Shown here: piece after piece, positions 47,606 to 57,820 of the stretch
How the letters are laid out: every line of letters starts with the position of its first letter
Position numbering within the stretch: the first letter of the stretch is position 1
Origin: Pegoplata infirma
Taxonomy: Eukaryota > Arthropoda > Insecta > Diptera > Anthomyiidae
Length of the DNA stretch: 64,000 bases
Direction: 5' to 3'
Assembly: GCA_963921195.1 (NCBI GenBank)
Contig: OY992537.1
Coordinates: forward strand, 181,800,065-181,864,064
Program-made: the position numbers and the translations under genes
Notes under the pieces: model-generated
What the model was told of the DNA's origin: nothing
The model's input: only the letters and a program-made list of their open reading frames with translations
The model's database searches: none

Positions 47606-49057
47606 CACATTGGTTCCAAATCAAAATCTAGCTAGACAAAAGTCCAAAAATTAGTGTCCTTAAAATTGGGAATTAATAGCGCTAGAGGCAAGCTAAGGGT
47701 GTGTTCTGATCAAACTAATAACCATTTTTTGGAATTAGGGGTTTAACTTTGTTAAATATGCGAATGAAATAACATTTTTGGTATCCAATATTTAAAAAAA
47801 AAATAATATATACATAAGTGTTCAACTAATAACATCATATTATCTATGTTACATCAATGGTTTCAAAACGGTTTATGTACAAGAAAGCTACAGATTTATA
47901 CTTATTCTGGACATTAATAAGAAATTTATTATTGATCTTCTTCTTATATTTTTTGTACTTTGAAGTATGGTCAATAATAACAATATTTTTGAGGATTTAT
48001 GAAACTTCCGCAGCTTGCCAAAACCGAATCCAGGCATATCATGTCGAATTACTGCATACAACTTATAGGTAATTTATTACTGAACGTTGTCATGCAGACA
48101 TTTCTTGCAGGTTTTTGCAGGTTTAAAATTAATCATAGTTTATATGAAAATAGATTTTCGCCTAAAATATTTTTTCTAAATAAAGTATCGAATTTTTGTA
48201 AGTTTTTGATAACTTTTAAGTATTATAATTATGCTTATCTTAAATAAAGCATTAAATGTGATGTTTCCTATTAAACCGCGGCAAATTACACACATCGACT
48301 AAAGTCAAAAATGTCCGTCCGTCTGTCCGTCTGTAGAGGATACGATACAGTCCAAAATAAAAGAGCTAGACTTCCGAAGTTTGGCACGAATATGTCTTAT
48401 ATTCCTAGGTAGGTTAAGTTCGGAAATGTATAAAATCCGACCTAGGGGAAAAAAGTTCCACCTTGGAGAACTAAACCAACCTAATAAAAATCTAATTTTT
48501 TGCAGGGTTTTTTGTACTTTTGCTAAGCAAATGCAACATTCTCCTCTCAGATGAAGTTCGAAATCGCAAGGGGAAGGTGCTCCCTAACGTCTCCCACCAA
48601 CCCCCCAGCAAAAAAAAACGCCCCTTTATATTTTTTATATTGTTTTTTTTTTTACATTTTGGAGGGTATAAAAGATTCCGCACAGCCGAATGTAACACTC
48701 TCACTGTTTTTTATTTTTTTTTTTACATTTTGGAGGGTGTAAAAGATTCGGCATAGCCGAATTTAACACACTCACTTGTTTTTTTCAGTTACACTTCTCG
48801 ACAAAAAAATTTTTTTTTTTTTAGAGATTACAAAACTTTTAAAAAAATAGATTTTGCATTTCATATTTCTGTTCTGCATATAGACCATTTTTGTCATTAA
48901 TGAATTACTGAAATTAGAAAAAAAATAAAAAGTTGTCGATTAGTGTAATCGACTTAGAAAAATTTAAACATGTTTTTTGAACTCAGCGACCCCAAAAACA
49001 TATAAAACGGTGATAAAATAATTTTGTCCAGCTAGATTTGGACTTGGAACCACTGTG
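47606..49057. mobile_element. Element with CACWNTGGTTCC ends
   Basis: Starts CACATTGGTTCCAAATC, then ATCTAGCTAGACAAAA; ends TTTTGTCCAGCTAGAT, then ACTTGGAACCACTGTG, giving inverted ends of about 38 bp. It holds a mini-me copy with duplicated 3' ends (48297-48775). No transposase seen. Confidence 0.55.
48297..48775 (+). mobile_element. mini-me 3' half with duplicated terminus
   Basis: ATGTCCGTCCGTCTGTCCG (48310-48330), ACAGTCCAAAATAAAAGAGC and GGAGGGTATAAAAGATTCCG lead to the hairpin CGCACAGCCGAATG near 48680. A second ACATTTTGGAGGGTGTAAAA plus TTCGGCATAGCCGAA then follows at 48724-48765. Tandem duplication of the Helentron-like 3' end is visible directly. Confidence 0.75.
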
Positions 49058-49060
49058 CGT

Positions 49061-50996
49061 CGCACAGTGGCGCCTTTTGACTTTTTTCGTTGCAAAAATC
49101 ATAACTTTTGAACTAATGAAGATATTTTAAAAATTTAAAGAGCATTCGAAAGAAGACTCCCCTAGCTTTTAAATATATGAGCCGCAAGGTAATAGGCCAG
49201 CCGCGGCACTGTGCACAGTGTCGTATTTTGACTTTTTTCGTTGTAAGCATTACAAATGTTAAAGTAATAAAGGTATTATCAAGATTTATAAAGCATTTGA
49301 AAGAAACCCCTTCAGCTTAAAAATAAGAAGCCCACGTGGCCATTGGCCCACTGCAGCACAGTGCCTCGTTTTGACTTTTTTCGTTGCAAAAATCACAAGT
49401 TTTGAAGTTTTCAAGGCATTTTTAATGCTTAAAACGCACTTGAATTTTATCTCCTTTAGCTTCAAGAAAAGCGCACCCGGCACTGTGAAAAGCGCATCGG
49501 CACTGTGACCAATGACACCTTTTGACCTATTTTGTTGCAAAAATCCTATCTTTTAAAGTAATGATATTTCTTAATCTAAAAATCATTTCAAATATAACTT
49601 CTTGTGCGTCAAATGAGGTCAGTCCGCACGCTGATATTCTCGTGAATACATATTAAAAGTATCGAAAAAATACCAGTCTTATATGACAGAAAAAAAAATA
49701 ATAAAAAAATTAGGAAATTTTTAACGGTATTGAGTAAAATATTACTCAATTTTGCACCAGAAAACCATTTGATATTTAAAATTTTATAAATGTTTACCAA
49801 CAAATTTGAGTAAATTTTCAATTTATAAAACTAAAATTTTACTTAATTTTTTTTTTTTTTTTGTTTTTTTTAAGTAATTTTTTAATTGTGTCAAGTAAAA
49901 GTTTACTTAAAACTTATATATATGAAAAAAGTTTCACCTTTTAAACTAACCAAGTATATTTATGTCTTAAAGACATAGGCACATTTTAAAAAGATGATTA
50001 GAAACTTTCAAATATATAAAAAAAGAACTATTAACTCAATGAGAATTCAAAACACTAATTTTATTTTTTTGGTTTTTTTAATCAAGAACTTATTAAAAAT
50101 CTTGTTAGATAACTTTCTTTCTTTGTACACAAACCTTTGTCTATGTAAAAAATTCTTAAAAATTCCGAGATGAAACATAAGTTTTTCGCAATTTTTATGT
50201 TTGACTTTGTTTTATTAAAAATACAAAATTTTAACTTTTAAAATATCTTAATTCGTTCAGGAGTTACAGCTCGTCAAAGTGGTTACTTATTGAAAAAAAT
50301 GTCCGCTAGGGGGCGTTATAAGCAAATAAAAAAGCCAAAAAACAAAAGAATAAATTAAAGACCAATACATCTACTAAGCTTGGTAAAAAATTAAAGTGGA
50401 TCTCAAAATTTCCCAAAATCTGTTAGGATATTTGAAAAATATGTCCTTTTCGTAGTAAAAGTTGTTACAGTTTCTTTGTTTTTTCATGTACACGGGCAAG
50501 TACGGGCACCCAACTTTTATTGAATAAGTTAGAGTATTAAATACTAAACATCCTCTGTTTAATAGTTCCCGTCACAAACCGTCACTTTTTTAGTTCTATT
50601 CTATCAAATATAAAAAAAGACCGAAATATGGTGTGTTTGCAAAACTGCGCCTAAAAACAAAGTATTCGACCAAATAACCCGTTTTTTATATCGTTTCATT
50701 TGAATTAATATACCTTTCAAACGACAACAAAAACATAATGATCGGTTGCATAGTTTGCCTAAAATTCAATTTAAAAGATGATATATTTTTTTTAAGTTTT
50801 AACTTTTTTCGACAGACTGAAAAATTGCCAACTTTGGGTGGCTCTATAATTCATAATTTTCATCCGATTTCAAAAATGTTTTTGGATTCTTAATCAGTAA
50901 GGAGTTTTCAATCAGAAGTAATCATTCATTTTATCAAATTCTTCTGTAAATTTTTGGATTTTTGCAACGCTTTTAAGGAAAAGGCGCCACAGTGCG
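49061..50996. mobile_element. Element with CGCACWGTGGCGCC ends, containing a tandem repeat
   Basis: Starts CGCACAGTGGCGCCTTTT and ends AAAAGGCGCCACAGTGCG, an 18 bp terminal inverted repeat with one mismatch. The first 0.5 kb is a tandem repeat of about 145-153 bp units, marked by TTTTGACTTTTTTCGTTG at about 49077, 49228, 49369 and 49511 (the last diverged), each with a CACTGTG or CACAGTG nearby. The rest (49600-50900) is AT-rich, without coding sequence. Confidence 0.6.
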
Positions 50997-51221
50997 TCGG
51001 GTAGGCATTAAAAAAACCTTTCTTCTCATATGTAAACATCATAAAGTTTCTCAGAAAGAAATGGCTGAAAAATCCAAAAAAAACGATTTTTTCGCCATTT
51101 TTTGACCCTATGTCCATAAGTCCCCAATATGGCCGATAAGCCGAGACACCCCAACCATACAATTGTCTCTTTTATATATAAGTGTAAGTTAAAATGAAAA
51201 ATGTGTACCCATGTTTAAGAA

Positions 51222-52104
51222 AGTATAGACGATAATTTTCAGTGGGCAAATATCATAAAAATAATTTAGACTTTTGAGGTTGGACCAAATTATGGGGTCA
51301 AAAATTAAAAAAACGTCAATACTCATGCGATAGCTGAATTATTTTTTTAGCGGTCTGAAATTTTTATGGTATACATGAAAAGAAAAATTTAGTAAGGGAG
51401 AGAAAAGGTATAGAAGAAAAAGAAAGAAAAGTGCTTGTTCAGTTGCTTTCACAAACTTGAGAAAATCATACAAGGGAAGTCCATGGACCGTGTCCATAGA
51501 CAGAATATCAGAACCCAATATCCCCAGTCTGGCCCTTGAGAACGCTGGACAACAATAGACGTAATGTTCAGTTGTGTCATCATCCTCAAGACAAGTCACA
51601 CATAATGGTTCTGATAAGACACCTAATTTCGTCATATGAAGAGCACAGGCATTGTGTGCCGTAATTAAGCCAGTAAGTAAGCGACAGTCTATTCTACTGA
51701 GGCTGAGTAGATAGTTAGCCACTTTCTTGTCTGGCCTAATCACAAAACGTTTGGTATTCTTGCATGCCAACTCATTCAACCAGCTTTCCATGAAAGTTGT
51801 TTTCATATGAGAGTTGATCCAACGCATCAGCCATCTCAAGCCAATACCAATTTGAGGTTCCGGATTGTAAGGTATTGTATCAAAGCCAAGATTTGCCAAA
51901 GAATTGGCAATCTCGTTTCCCCGTATTGCCCTATGACCCGGAACTCACAGAAGACTGACGCTATTCCCACATGAGACCTCATTGAGTCTGCGTCTACATT
52001 CCTGGACAATTTAAGATGAAGTGACTGGAGATTCAAGTGCAATCAGCATGTACTATCGTTTAGGTTTGGTGTCATTTTGAAATAAAAAAAAATATTTGTT
52101 CGAC
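51222..52104. repeat. Third copy of an arm segment, opposite orientation, split by a retrotransposon fragment
   Basis: 51222-51373 and 52047-52104 together repeat 3898-4130 in the same orientation as the left arm, i.e. inverted relative to what the right arm should carry (46285-46515). The junction near 52104 is at ACTAGTGGG, a motif also present near 46282, so a local inverted duplication may have used it. Confidence 0.65.
51374..52046 (-). pseudogene. 3' fragment of an I/Loa-like non-LTR retrotransposon (RNase H and C-terminal zinc knuckle)
   Basis: Translated on the minus strand, the fragment starts in an RNase H-like domain (NSVSLL, then a stop where Trp is expected, then VPGHRAIRGNEIANSLA). 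It continues into the typical ORF2 C-terminal region with LLTGLITAHNACALHMTKLG and a CVTC...H...C zinc-knuckle-like motif (Cys-x2-Cys-x8-His-x3-Cys; about 51560-51615). Reverse transcriptase and endonuclease are absent, so it is 5'-truncated. A TGA replaces the Trp codon of the WVPGH motif and another stop (TAA, about 52011-52013) lies upstream. The open 3' part (51339-51899) runs past the element border. Host sequence resumes on both sides; a short CATG may be part of the TSD. Confidence 0.85.
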
Positions 52105-52433
52105 CCACATTACTAGTGGGTGTTCAATTGGGTGGATACCATCTTAATTCCACTCTCGATAAGTTGATTCTCTTTATGTTTCTCTTTACTATTGCATATG
52201 AAAACTCTCCTAATACACTAACAATAAGAACACCAATTTATATAAAGTGACATATAAATTTTAGGGTCTTTCAAAGTCTGCTATCATCTTTACTCTTGTA
52301 TTTTTAAAAATATTAAAAAAAAAAACATCTAGCATTTAATGTAAAGAAGGCATACAAATGATATATAACGGCATAATTGGTCTAACAATATTGCAAAAAG
52401 GTAAGTTTCGCTGTATAATTCTTTCGATGTTTT
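52105..52433. repeat. Palindrome-arm segment (right), mirror of 2794-3094
   Basis: GGTATCCATCTTAATTCCACT-type sequence and the following AT-rich stretch mirror the left arm up to the mini-me 5' end. No gene. Confidence 0.78.
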
Positions 52434-54032
52434 TATACCCTCCAACTACAGTACACTCAAAAAAAAAAAATACTGTAAAGTTAGCAAAAAAAGCTTGTAA
52501 ACCTACAAGAAAATTTGCTGATTTTGAACCCACAATTTTTTTGGTAAAGTTAGCAAAAACGTTTTGCTAAAAATTAGTTAACTGAAATAATTTTTATTTC
52601 AACTTAGTTCATACACATTTGAGGACCCCATTGGGTTCGGACCCAATAGGTCCAGACCCCGATGGGCCTAGACCTAGTTGGGTTCCTTAAAAATCGTCAT
52701 AGTTTTTGATCCAAAATTTGTGTCCGTTTCGCTCTACCTTGCTTAGTTTTTGAGATACGTGATTTTAGGGGATCACTGGGGTCTTGAGAATTAAAAAACC
52801 CGATAACTTCAAAAATATTACTCGGAGAGCTTTTGGTTATTTTGCGGTCTTGTTCTATGTGTTGAGAGCTACAAAAAATCTTTTGGACTTTTTGTTGTGT
52901 CGGCAATATTTACCGAGATATGAGCATTTTAAAATTTTCGGGAACGCTAACTTTTTTGGATCCAAAGTTAGGTCCCATTAGGGTCCACACATGTGAAGAG
53001 GGCCCGCAAAAGTATGGAGATTCTAAGAACCAAAAATGCCCTCCATTTTGCTCTATCTGGCTTAGTTTCCGAGATAGCGCCATTTAAAGTTTTCTGAAAA
53101 TAAAAAAAAATTTACCATTTATTTTTGCTAATGTTAGCAAAAAATCTTGTAAAAATGTTGTCAACTCAATTTCAAATTTAGCAAAAGAAATTAGTTCAAA
53201 GTTTGTTTAAAATTGATAATGTGCTAAATGAAGTTTACAAGAATTTTTTGCTAACATGCTAATCTCAACTCAAAACTTGCTAAAAGTTAGCTAACTAGCA
53301 TTAGCAAAAAAAAATTAGTAAATCTACTAACGTATTTTTTTGAGTGTATGGTGGTATACTCACTTTGTCATTCTGTGTGTAACGCATCAAAATATCGGTA
53401 TAGGACCCCATAAAGTATATATATTTATGATCAGTAATCGATTCTAAGTCACATGAATGCCCGTACGTCCGTCTGTCTGTCCGTCCGTCTGTCCGTCCGT
53501 CCGTCTGTCCGTCCGTCCGTCTGTAGTTAACACGATGCAGTCCAAAATAAAAGAGCTATACTCCCGACACTTGGCACGAATATGTCTTATGTTCCTATTC
53601 AGGTTAAGTTCGTAAATGAGCAAAATCGGACCAGGGGGAAAAAAGTTCCCCCTTGAAGAACTAAACCAACCTCTGAAAAATATAATTTTTATAAATGATT
53701 TTTATGCTACATTTTTATGCTACAAAAAGTTCAAAGTCCTGCATTTGGACCCTGAGAATTAGAAAATTTCGTTTTTTTTGGTACGCCCCCTTCTATGGGC
53801 GTGGATTAATTTTTTTTTTTTTAATTATGATAAACTTACATTTTTTTAGTGCAAAATGCATAAGAATGAGTTTTTAAACACATATTCGAGAGGAAATTAC
53901 CCCCCCCCCCCCCCCCAATTACCACAACCGACCATCCCCCCCAAAAAAAAATTCAACGCCCCTTACAATTTTTTTTTTTCATGTTGGATGGTATTAAAGA
54001 TTCGGCACAGCCGAATTTGACATTCTTACTTA
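52434..54032 (+). mobile_element. mini-me element bordering the C1GALT-like exon
   Basis: Starts TATACCCTCCAACTACAGTA, is interrupted by the MITE 52454-53346, and continues TGGTGGTATACTCACTTTG, the core GTATATATATTTATGATCAG and a (GTCY)n tract (53463-53523). The C-rich tract at 53901-53917 precedes the end: TTGGATGGTATTAAAGATTC and the hairpin TTCGGCACAGCCGAA, then CTTACTTATTTTT. It is the partner of the split copy 1-2793. The 3' end lies about 43 bp upstream of the exon. Confidence 0.85.
52454..53346. mobile_element. CACTCAAAAA MITE in mini-me, right arm only
   Basis: Starts CACTCAAAAAAAAAAAATAC and ends CGTATTTTTTTGAGTG, flanked by TA (52452-52453 and 53347-53348). The interior has GTTAGCAAAAAAGC, AGACCCCGATGGGCC and GATAGCGCCATTT blocks as in 18569-19452. 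The left arm lacks it but has the hAT-like element within the same 8 bp. Confidence 0.9.
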
Positions 54033-54040
54033 TTTTTTTT

Positions 54041-54074
54041 TCATTTCCTGACGCTACCTTTAATTCTTAAATAG
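54041..54074 (+). promoter_or_regulatory. 3' splice site of the C1GALT-like exon
   Basis: A pyrimidine-rich tract (TTTCCTGACGCTACCTTTAA) with a possible branch point CTGAC near 54048 is followed by TTCTTAAATAG, with the AG at 54073-54074. The reading frame is open from the next base. No in-frame ATG lies between this AG and the conserved domain, so the start codon must be in an upstream exon. Confidence 0.75.
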
Positions 54075-54643
54075 CAAGAGGAATTCGTTCAAGTCGTCGT
54101 TCTATAGCTTATATAGCATTTGGCCTGATATTAGGATTTTGTTTGGCCAACATTTCATTCTTTACGACTTCAGGAGTACTTAAATTACAAAACGATGAAC
54201 GAAATACAGGCAATCAAACATCGGAAACAAAGGTCGACCTTTATCAACCCAGTAATCCAGTTGATATTTCCAAGGACTTGTATAACCAGGTTCGAGTTTT
54301 ATGTTGGATTATGACAGAGCCCAGTACTCATTTAACCAAGGCTATCCATGTTATACGTACGTGGGGTAAACGTTGCAATAAATTATTAATTATGAGTTCC
54401 ACTGAAGATGCTGAAGTCGGTAGTATTGCCTTGAACGTTTTAGAGGGATATGATAATTTATGGGGCAAAACAAAAGAGGCCTTTAAATATATTCATAAAA
54501 ATCATTTAAATGATGCTGATTGGTTTTTAAAGGCTGACGATGATACTTATACCATAGTCGAAAATTTACGTTTACTACTGTATCCCTATTCCCCGGAGAC
54601 TCCTATTTATTTCGGATGTAAATTTAAACCATATGTTAAACAG
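54075..54643 (+). CDS. Core-1 beta-1,3-galactosyltransferase-like (C1GALT family), internal exon
   Basis: This 569 bp exon codes 189 residues. It opens with a basic tail (RGIRSSRRS), then a hydrophobic signal anchor (about residues 10-30: IAYIAFGLILGFC...), a variable stem with an NQT sequon, and the start of the catalytic domain: LCWIMTEPSTH, KAIHVIRTWGKRCNKLL, LWGKTKEAFKYI and WFLKADDDTYTIVENLR. The DDD (54536-54544) is the expected metal and UDP-Gal binding motif. The exon ends FGCKFKPYVKQ, just before the usual GYMSGGAGYVL segment of the family, which would be in the next exon. The predicted product is a type II Golgi membrane enzyme that adds galactose to O-linked GalNAc (T antigen); flies have several paralogues, so exact substrate and orthology are open. 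The frame is intact. Neither the first nor the following exons were found in the window. Confidence 0.93.
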
Positions 54644-54652
54644 GTGAGTAGA
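54644..54652 (+). promoter_or_regulatory. 5' splice site (phase 0)
   Basis: CAG|GTGAGTAGA is a near-perfect donor directly after the Gln codon of KPYVKQ. Translation past it gives only VSRHF and a stop, which supports the splice. Confidence 0.93.
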
Positions 54653-55213
54653 CATTTTTGATTTTGCTGTACTCCTCATAAACTGGTACGGCATATACAG
54701 TTTTTTCTAAAAGTGTGGGCTGAAATATTTGATCTTTTTCGAATTTCCATTGGTCGTTTTCAAATTTCATTTGGAATCTGCGAATTTAAATTGATTCTTA
54801 TTAAACTTGAATTAATCTTTTGGGAATTTTTATAAATCTTTGGTCGCTATTCCAAAAAAAAGCAATTTACACAAAAAAAATGTGAAAATTAAAATTTCCG
54901 AATTTGTTTGTTGTTCTTTATTTTACTTCCGAAAATTTCTCTCGTTTTGCTTCACATTAATAAAGTTTGGTTTTTTTGTTATAATTTTTTAACATTAAGT
55001 TATTCGACTTAAATTTCGTATTAAAATCTGAATAACAGAACACTGAAGTGGATTTCATGTGATTCGGAAAACTTCATGTGAATTGAAAAGTTGTAATCAG
55101 AGGCTAACTAATTTCAATTGATCTATTTCAAATATCAATTATTATTTTACAAATTTTAGTTTGTCTTTTTATTATTCTCGTTTTGGGCCGATCATCCAAA
55201 TAAATACATCTAA
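54653..55213 (+). other. Intron sequence of the C1GALT-like gene
   Basis: AT-rich, no coding features or recognisable repeats until the Harbinger-like element. I did not see the conserved next exon (GYMSGG motif) anywhere up to 64000, so the intron probably extends beyond the window. Confidence 0.6.
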
Positions 55214-57399
55214 CAAGGGAAGTATCTCAACCCTTATGAACCGATTTGCTTGAAACGTAAAATATATATAAAAGAGATAATTCTAAGGTTGGGGTGTCTC
55301 GGCTTATCAGCCATATCGGGGATTTAGAGGTTCAAAACATGGGTCAAAAATGGTTAAAAAATCGTTTTTTGGATTTTTCAGCCATTTCTTTCTAAAAAAT
55401 GTTTTGATGTTTACATATGAAAGGTTTTTTATGCCTATCAAACGGTGGCATAACCTTGTAAAAATTCGGCTTCGCTAAATATTCTTTTCATGAAAATGTG
55501 TTAATTTTGGGGGTATTTATGTGAACGGGTCAGTCTTAGTGAAATCAATCAAAAATAGCTAAAAATTTTCGTGACCCCCTCCGATTTTGATGAAATTTGG
55601 TTTAGTTGTAACACTAATTGTAAGTGATAAACTAATGCACACTTATTTTCAGCCCTCTAAGTAAACAGTGGGCGAAAACACGGAGGGTCAAAATTTCCCC
55701 CAAAATCTCCCAGTCGCGACACTTTGCACCGAAAAAACTTAATATCGTTGGTTCTATTATAGCTAGAAAGCCCATTTTTGGTTTGTTTTGAAGCTCATAG
55801 TATGATCTACAAGACCTACCATAAGCAAAAAAATCTCGAAAAAAATAAGGGTTACCTCCCTTATTTTAAGGTCGTGATATACGGAGGAGAAAATGGGGAG
55901 GATGGTATACCCCGATTTTTTTTTACTTGATAATCTTATAGAGAAAGTCCTAAAGAATATATTCTAAAATTTTTAAGTTGGGACAACAATGGGATCGTTC
56001 AAAATCAAAATTTTTCCCTAAAATCTCCAAATCGCAACACTCTTTAACCTTAAAAATTTAATTTCATAAGTGCTATTGTAGCTACAGAGCCCTTTTTTTT
56101 GTTTTAAAGCTTATAATACGCTCTACAAGACATACCAAAACCAAAAAAATTTCCAAAAAAAGGAATTGGTGCCCCCCTTATTTGAAGGTCGTGGCAAAGG
56201 GTGAAGGAAATGGGGGGAAAGTATCCCCCGATTTTTTTTTTTACTTGTTATTCTCAAAGTACAAGTCCTAATGAACATACTCTACAATTTTTATGTTGGG
56301 ACAACAATGGGATCGACCAAAATCAATTTTTTTCAAAATTTTCCCCAAAAATCAACAAATCGCGACATTCTTGCGCCTCTCATTGGAGTCCCAAGATAAA
56401 AATTTCAGGATATACTCTCTAGAACTTACTCTTTAAAAAAAAACAAGGTAAAAAAAATTGGGGGGATACTATCCCCCGATTTCCCCCACCCCTTGCCACG
56501 ATCGTTTAATACAAGAGGCACCCCTAATTTTTTTTATTTTTTTTGTGATAGTAATATTGTAGAGCATATTAAGAGCTTTAAAACAAACCAAAAATGGACT
56601 CTGTAGCTACAATACAGTCCACGATATTAAATTAGTAATGTGCAAGAGTGTTGCGATTTGGAGATTTTAGGGGAAATTGTGAAAAATTTTGATTTTGAGT
56701 GATCCCATTGTTGTCCCAACTTAAAAATTTTTGAGTATATTCTTTAGGACTTTCTCCATAAGATTGTCAAGTAAAGAAAAAATCGGGGGATACCATCCTC
56801 CCCATTTTCTCCTCCCTTTATCAAGACCTTAAAATAAGGGAGGTAACCCTTATTTTTTTTCGAAAATTTTTTGGTTATGGTAGGTCTTGTAGAGCATATT
56901 ATGAGCTTCAAAACAAACCAAAAATGGGCTTTCTAGCTAAAATAGAACCAACAATATTAAGTTTTTACGGTGTAAAGTGTCGCGACTGGGAGATTTTGGG
57001 GGAAATTTTGACCCTCCGTATTTTCGGCCCCTGTTGACTTAGAGGGCTGAAAATTTGCTTTTGTTAGTTTTTTACGTAGTGTAAGAACTTAGCCAAATTT
57101 CATCAATATCGGAGGGGGTCAAAAATATTCATGATTGATTTCAATAATAATGACCCGAACACGAAATAATCTTTATTAAATTTAAGTCAACACGTATTTT
57201 TGCTCTAGAGGATTTTCCTGTAAGTTCGGGAGTTATCGAAATTTTCCCGAAGGTCCACGTTGTTTCATAAGGGGACAACGAAATTTTGAAACACTGATAT
57301 GGCCGATAAGCCGAGACATACCAACCTTAAAATCGTCTCTTTTATATATATTTTAAGTTTCAGGCAAATCGGTTCACAAGGGTTGAGATACTTCCCTTG
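55214..57399. mobile_element. 2.2 kb Harbinger-like fold-back element
   Basis: Ends CAAGGGAAGTATCTCAACCC and GGGTTGAGATACTTCCCTTG, flanked by TAA (55211-55213 and 57400-57402). Almost the whole element is one imperfect inverted repeat with its axis near 56.3 kb: for example GGGACAACAATGGGATCG near 55980 pairs with GATCCCATTGTTGTCCC near 56700, and AAATGGGGAGGATGGTATACC near 55890 with its complement near 56796. Same TIR family as 34615-35202 but almost four times longer. It contains short G/C runs (CCCCCGATTTTT) in both halves. No transposase frame. Confidence 0.88.
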
Positions 57400-57402
57400 T
57401 AA

Positions 57403-57792
57403 GTGGAGTTGCGGTCAATATCTAACAACTTAATTTTTTTGGAACACCATATTGAATACATAATAGTCAAAAAAAATAATGTACAATTTTCAAAATTTGA
57501 AAAAAAAAAAAAATAGAACTTATTGTGATCACATCTGGAATTATGGCTTAAAAGTTGCGTAATTTAGAGTAGAATTTTTAGAGTTTTTTTTTTAAATCAG
57601 ATGTTTCAGATTTTTTCAAAAAGTCGATTTTAATTTCTAAATGTTAAAAAAAGTAATAATTAGTCCGAATACTTTTTTCATATTTTTTTCTAAAACTACA
57701 TTTAAATACCAACAAAATGTTGTCCAACTTTTTTTAAGATATCGAAATTTTTTACTGGTCAAAATTAATTGAAAATTTAAATTTCCCATTTT
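57403..57792. other. AT-rich intergenic or intronic DNA
   Basis: About 390 bp between two mobile elements. I see no gene, RNA or clear repeat. Confidence 0.5.
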
Positions 57793-57820
57793 TATACCCT
57801 CCAACTACAGTATGGGGGTA

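Larger units (their letters stand above)
47305..51183. mobile_element. Harbinger-like element split by 3.4 kb of nested elements
   Basis: The first part (47305-47597) has AAGGTTGGGGTGTCTCGG, GTCGACTTAAATTTAATAAAG and a CATATAAATACCC motif like 34690-34915. The last part (51001-51183) has TAGGCATTAAAAAAACCTTTC and GCCGAGACACCCCAACC like 34970-35130. Between them lie two elements with CACTGTG-type ends (47606-49057 and 49061-50996). The outermost CAAGGG ends are missing, so no TSD can be given. Confidence 0.65.
24824..53857 (-). repeat. Right arm of giant inverted repeat
   Basis: Reverse-complement partner of 1-19917. It is longer than the left arm because it carries its own insertions: a hAT-like element at 36096, Harbinger-like elements at 34615 and 44587, mini-me copies at 30936 and 33052, a CCCAGC MITE at 32123, a CACTC MITE at 52454, and two larger blocks (about 43251-46174 and 47263-52104) without a simple left partner. 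Inner segments are so similar that conceptual translations of noncoding windows match exactly over 60-99 codons (for example 17469-17768 and 26969-27268). Confidence 0.93.

Noticed and set aside
1..53857. Very long terminal inverted repeats of a Polinton/Maverick or other giant transposon
   Set aside because: No polymerase, integrase, capsid or ATPase genes lie between the arms. The axis contains only a tandem repeat and a small fold-back, and the arms themselves are made of ordinary small repeats.
1..53857. Missed sequencing-adapter palindrome (same molecule read twice)
   Set aside because: The arms differ by many clean transposon insertions with target duplications and by base changes, which two passes over one molecule would not show.
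53901..53917. Homopolymer C run as a biological signal
   Set aside because: It lies in the C-rich part of mini-me present in other copies (59330-59347) and is likely ordinary slippage, possibly with sequencing error.
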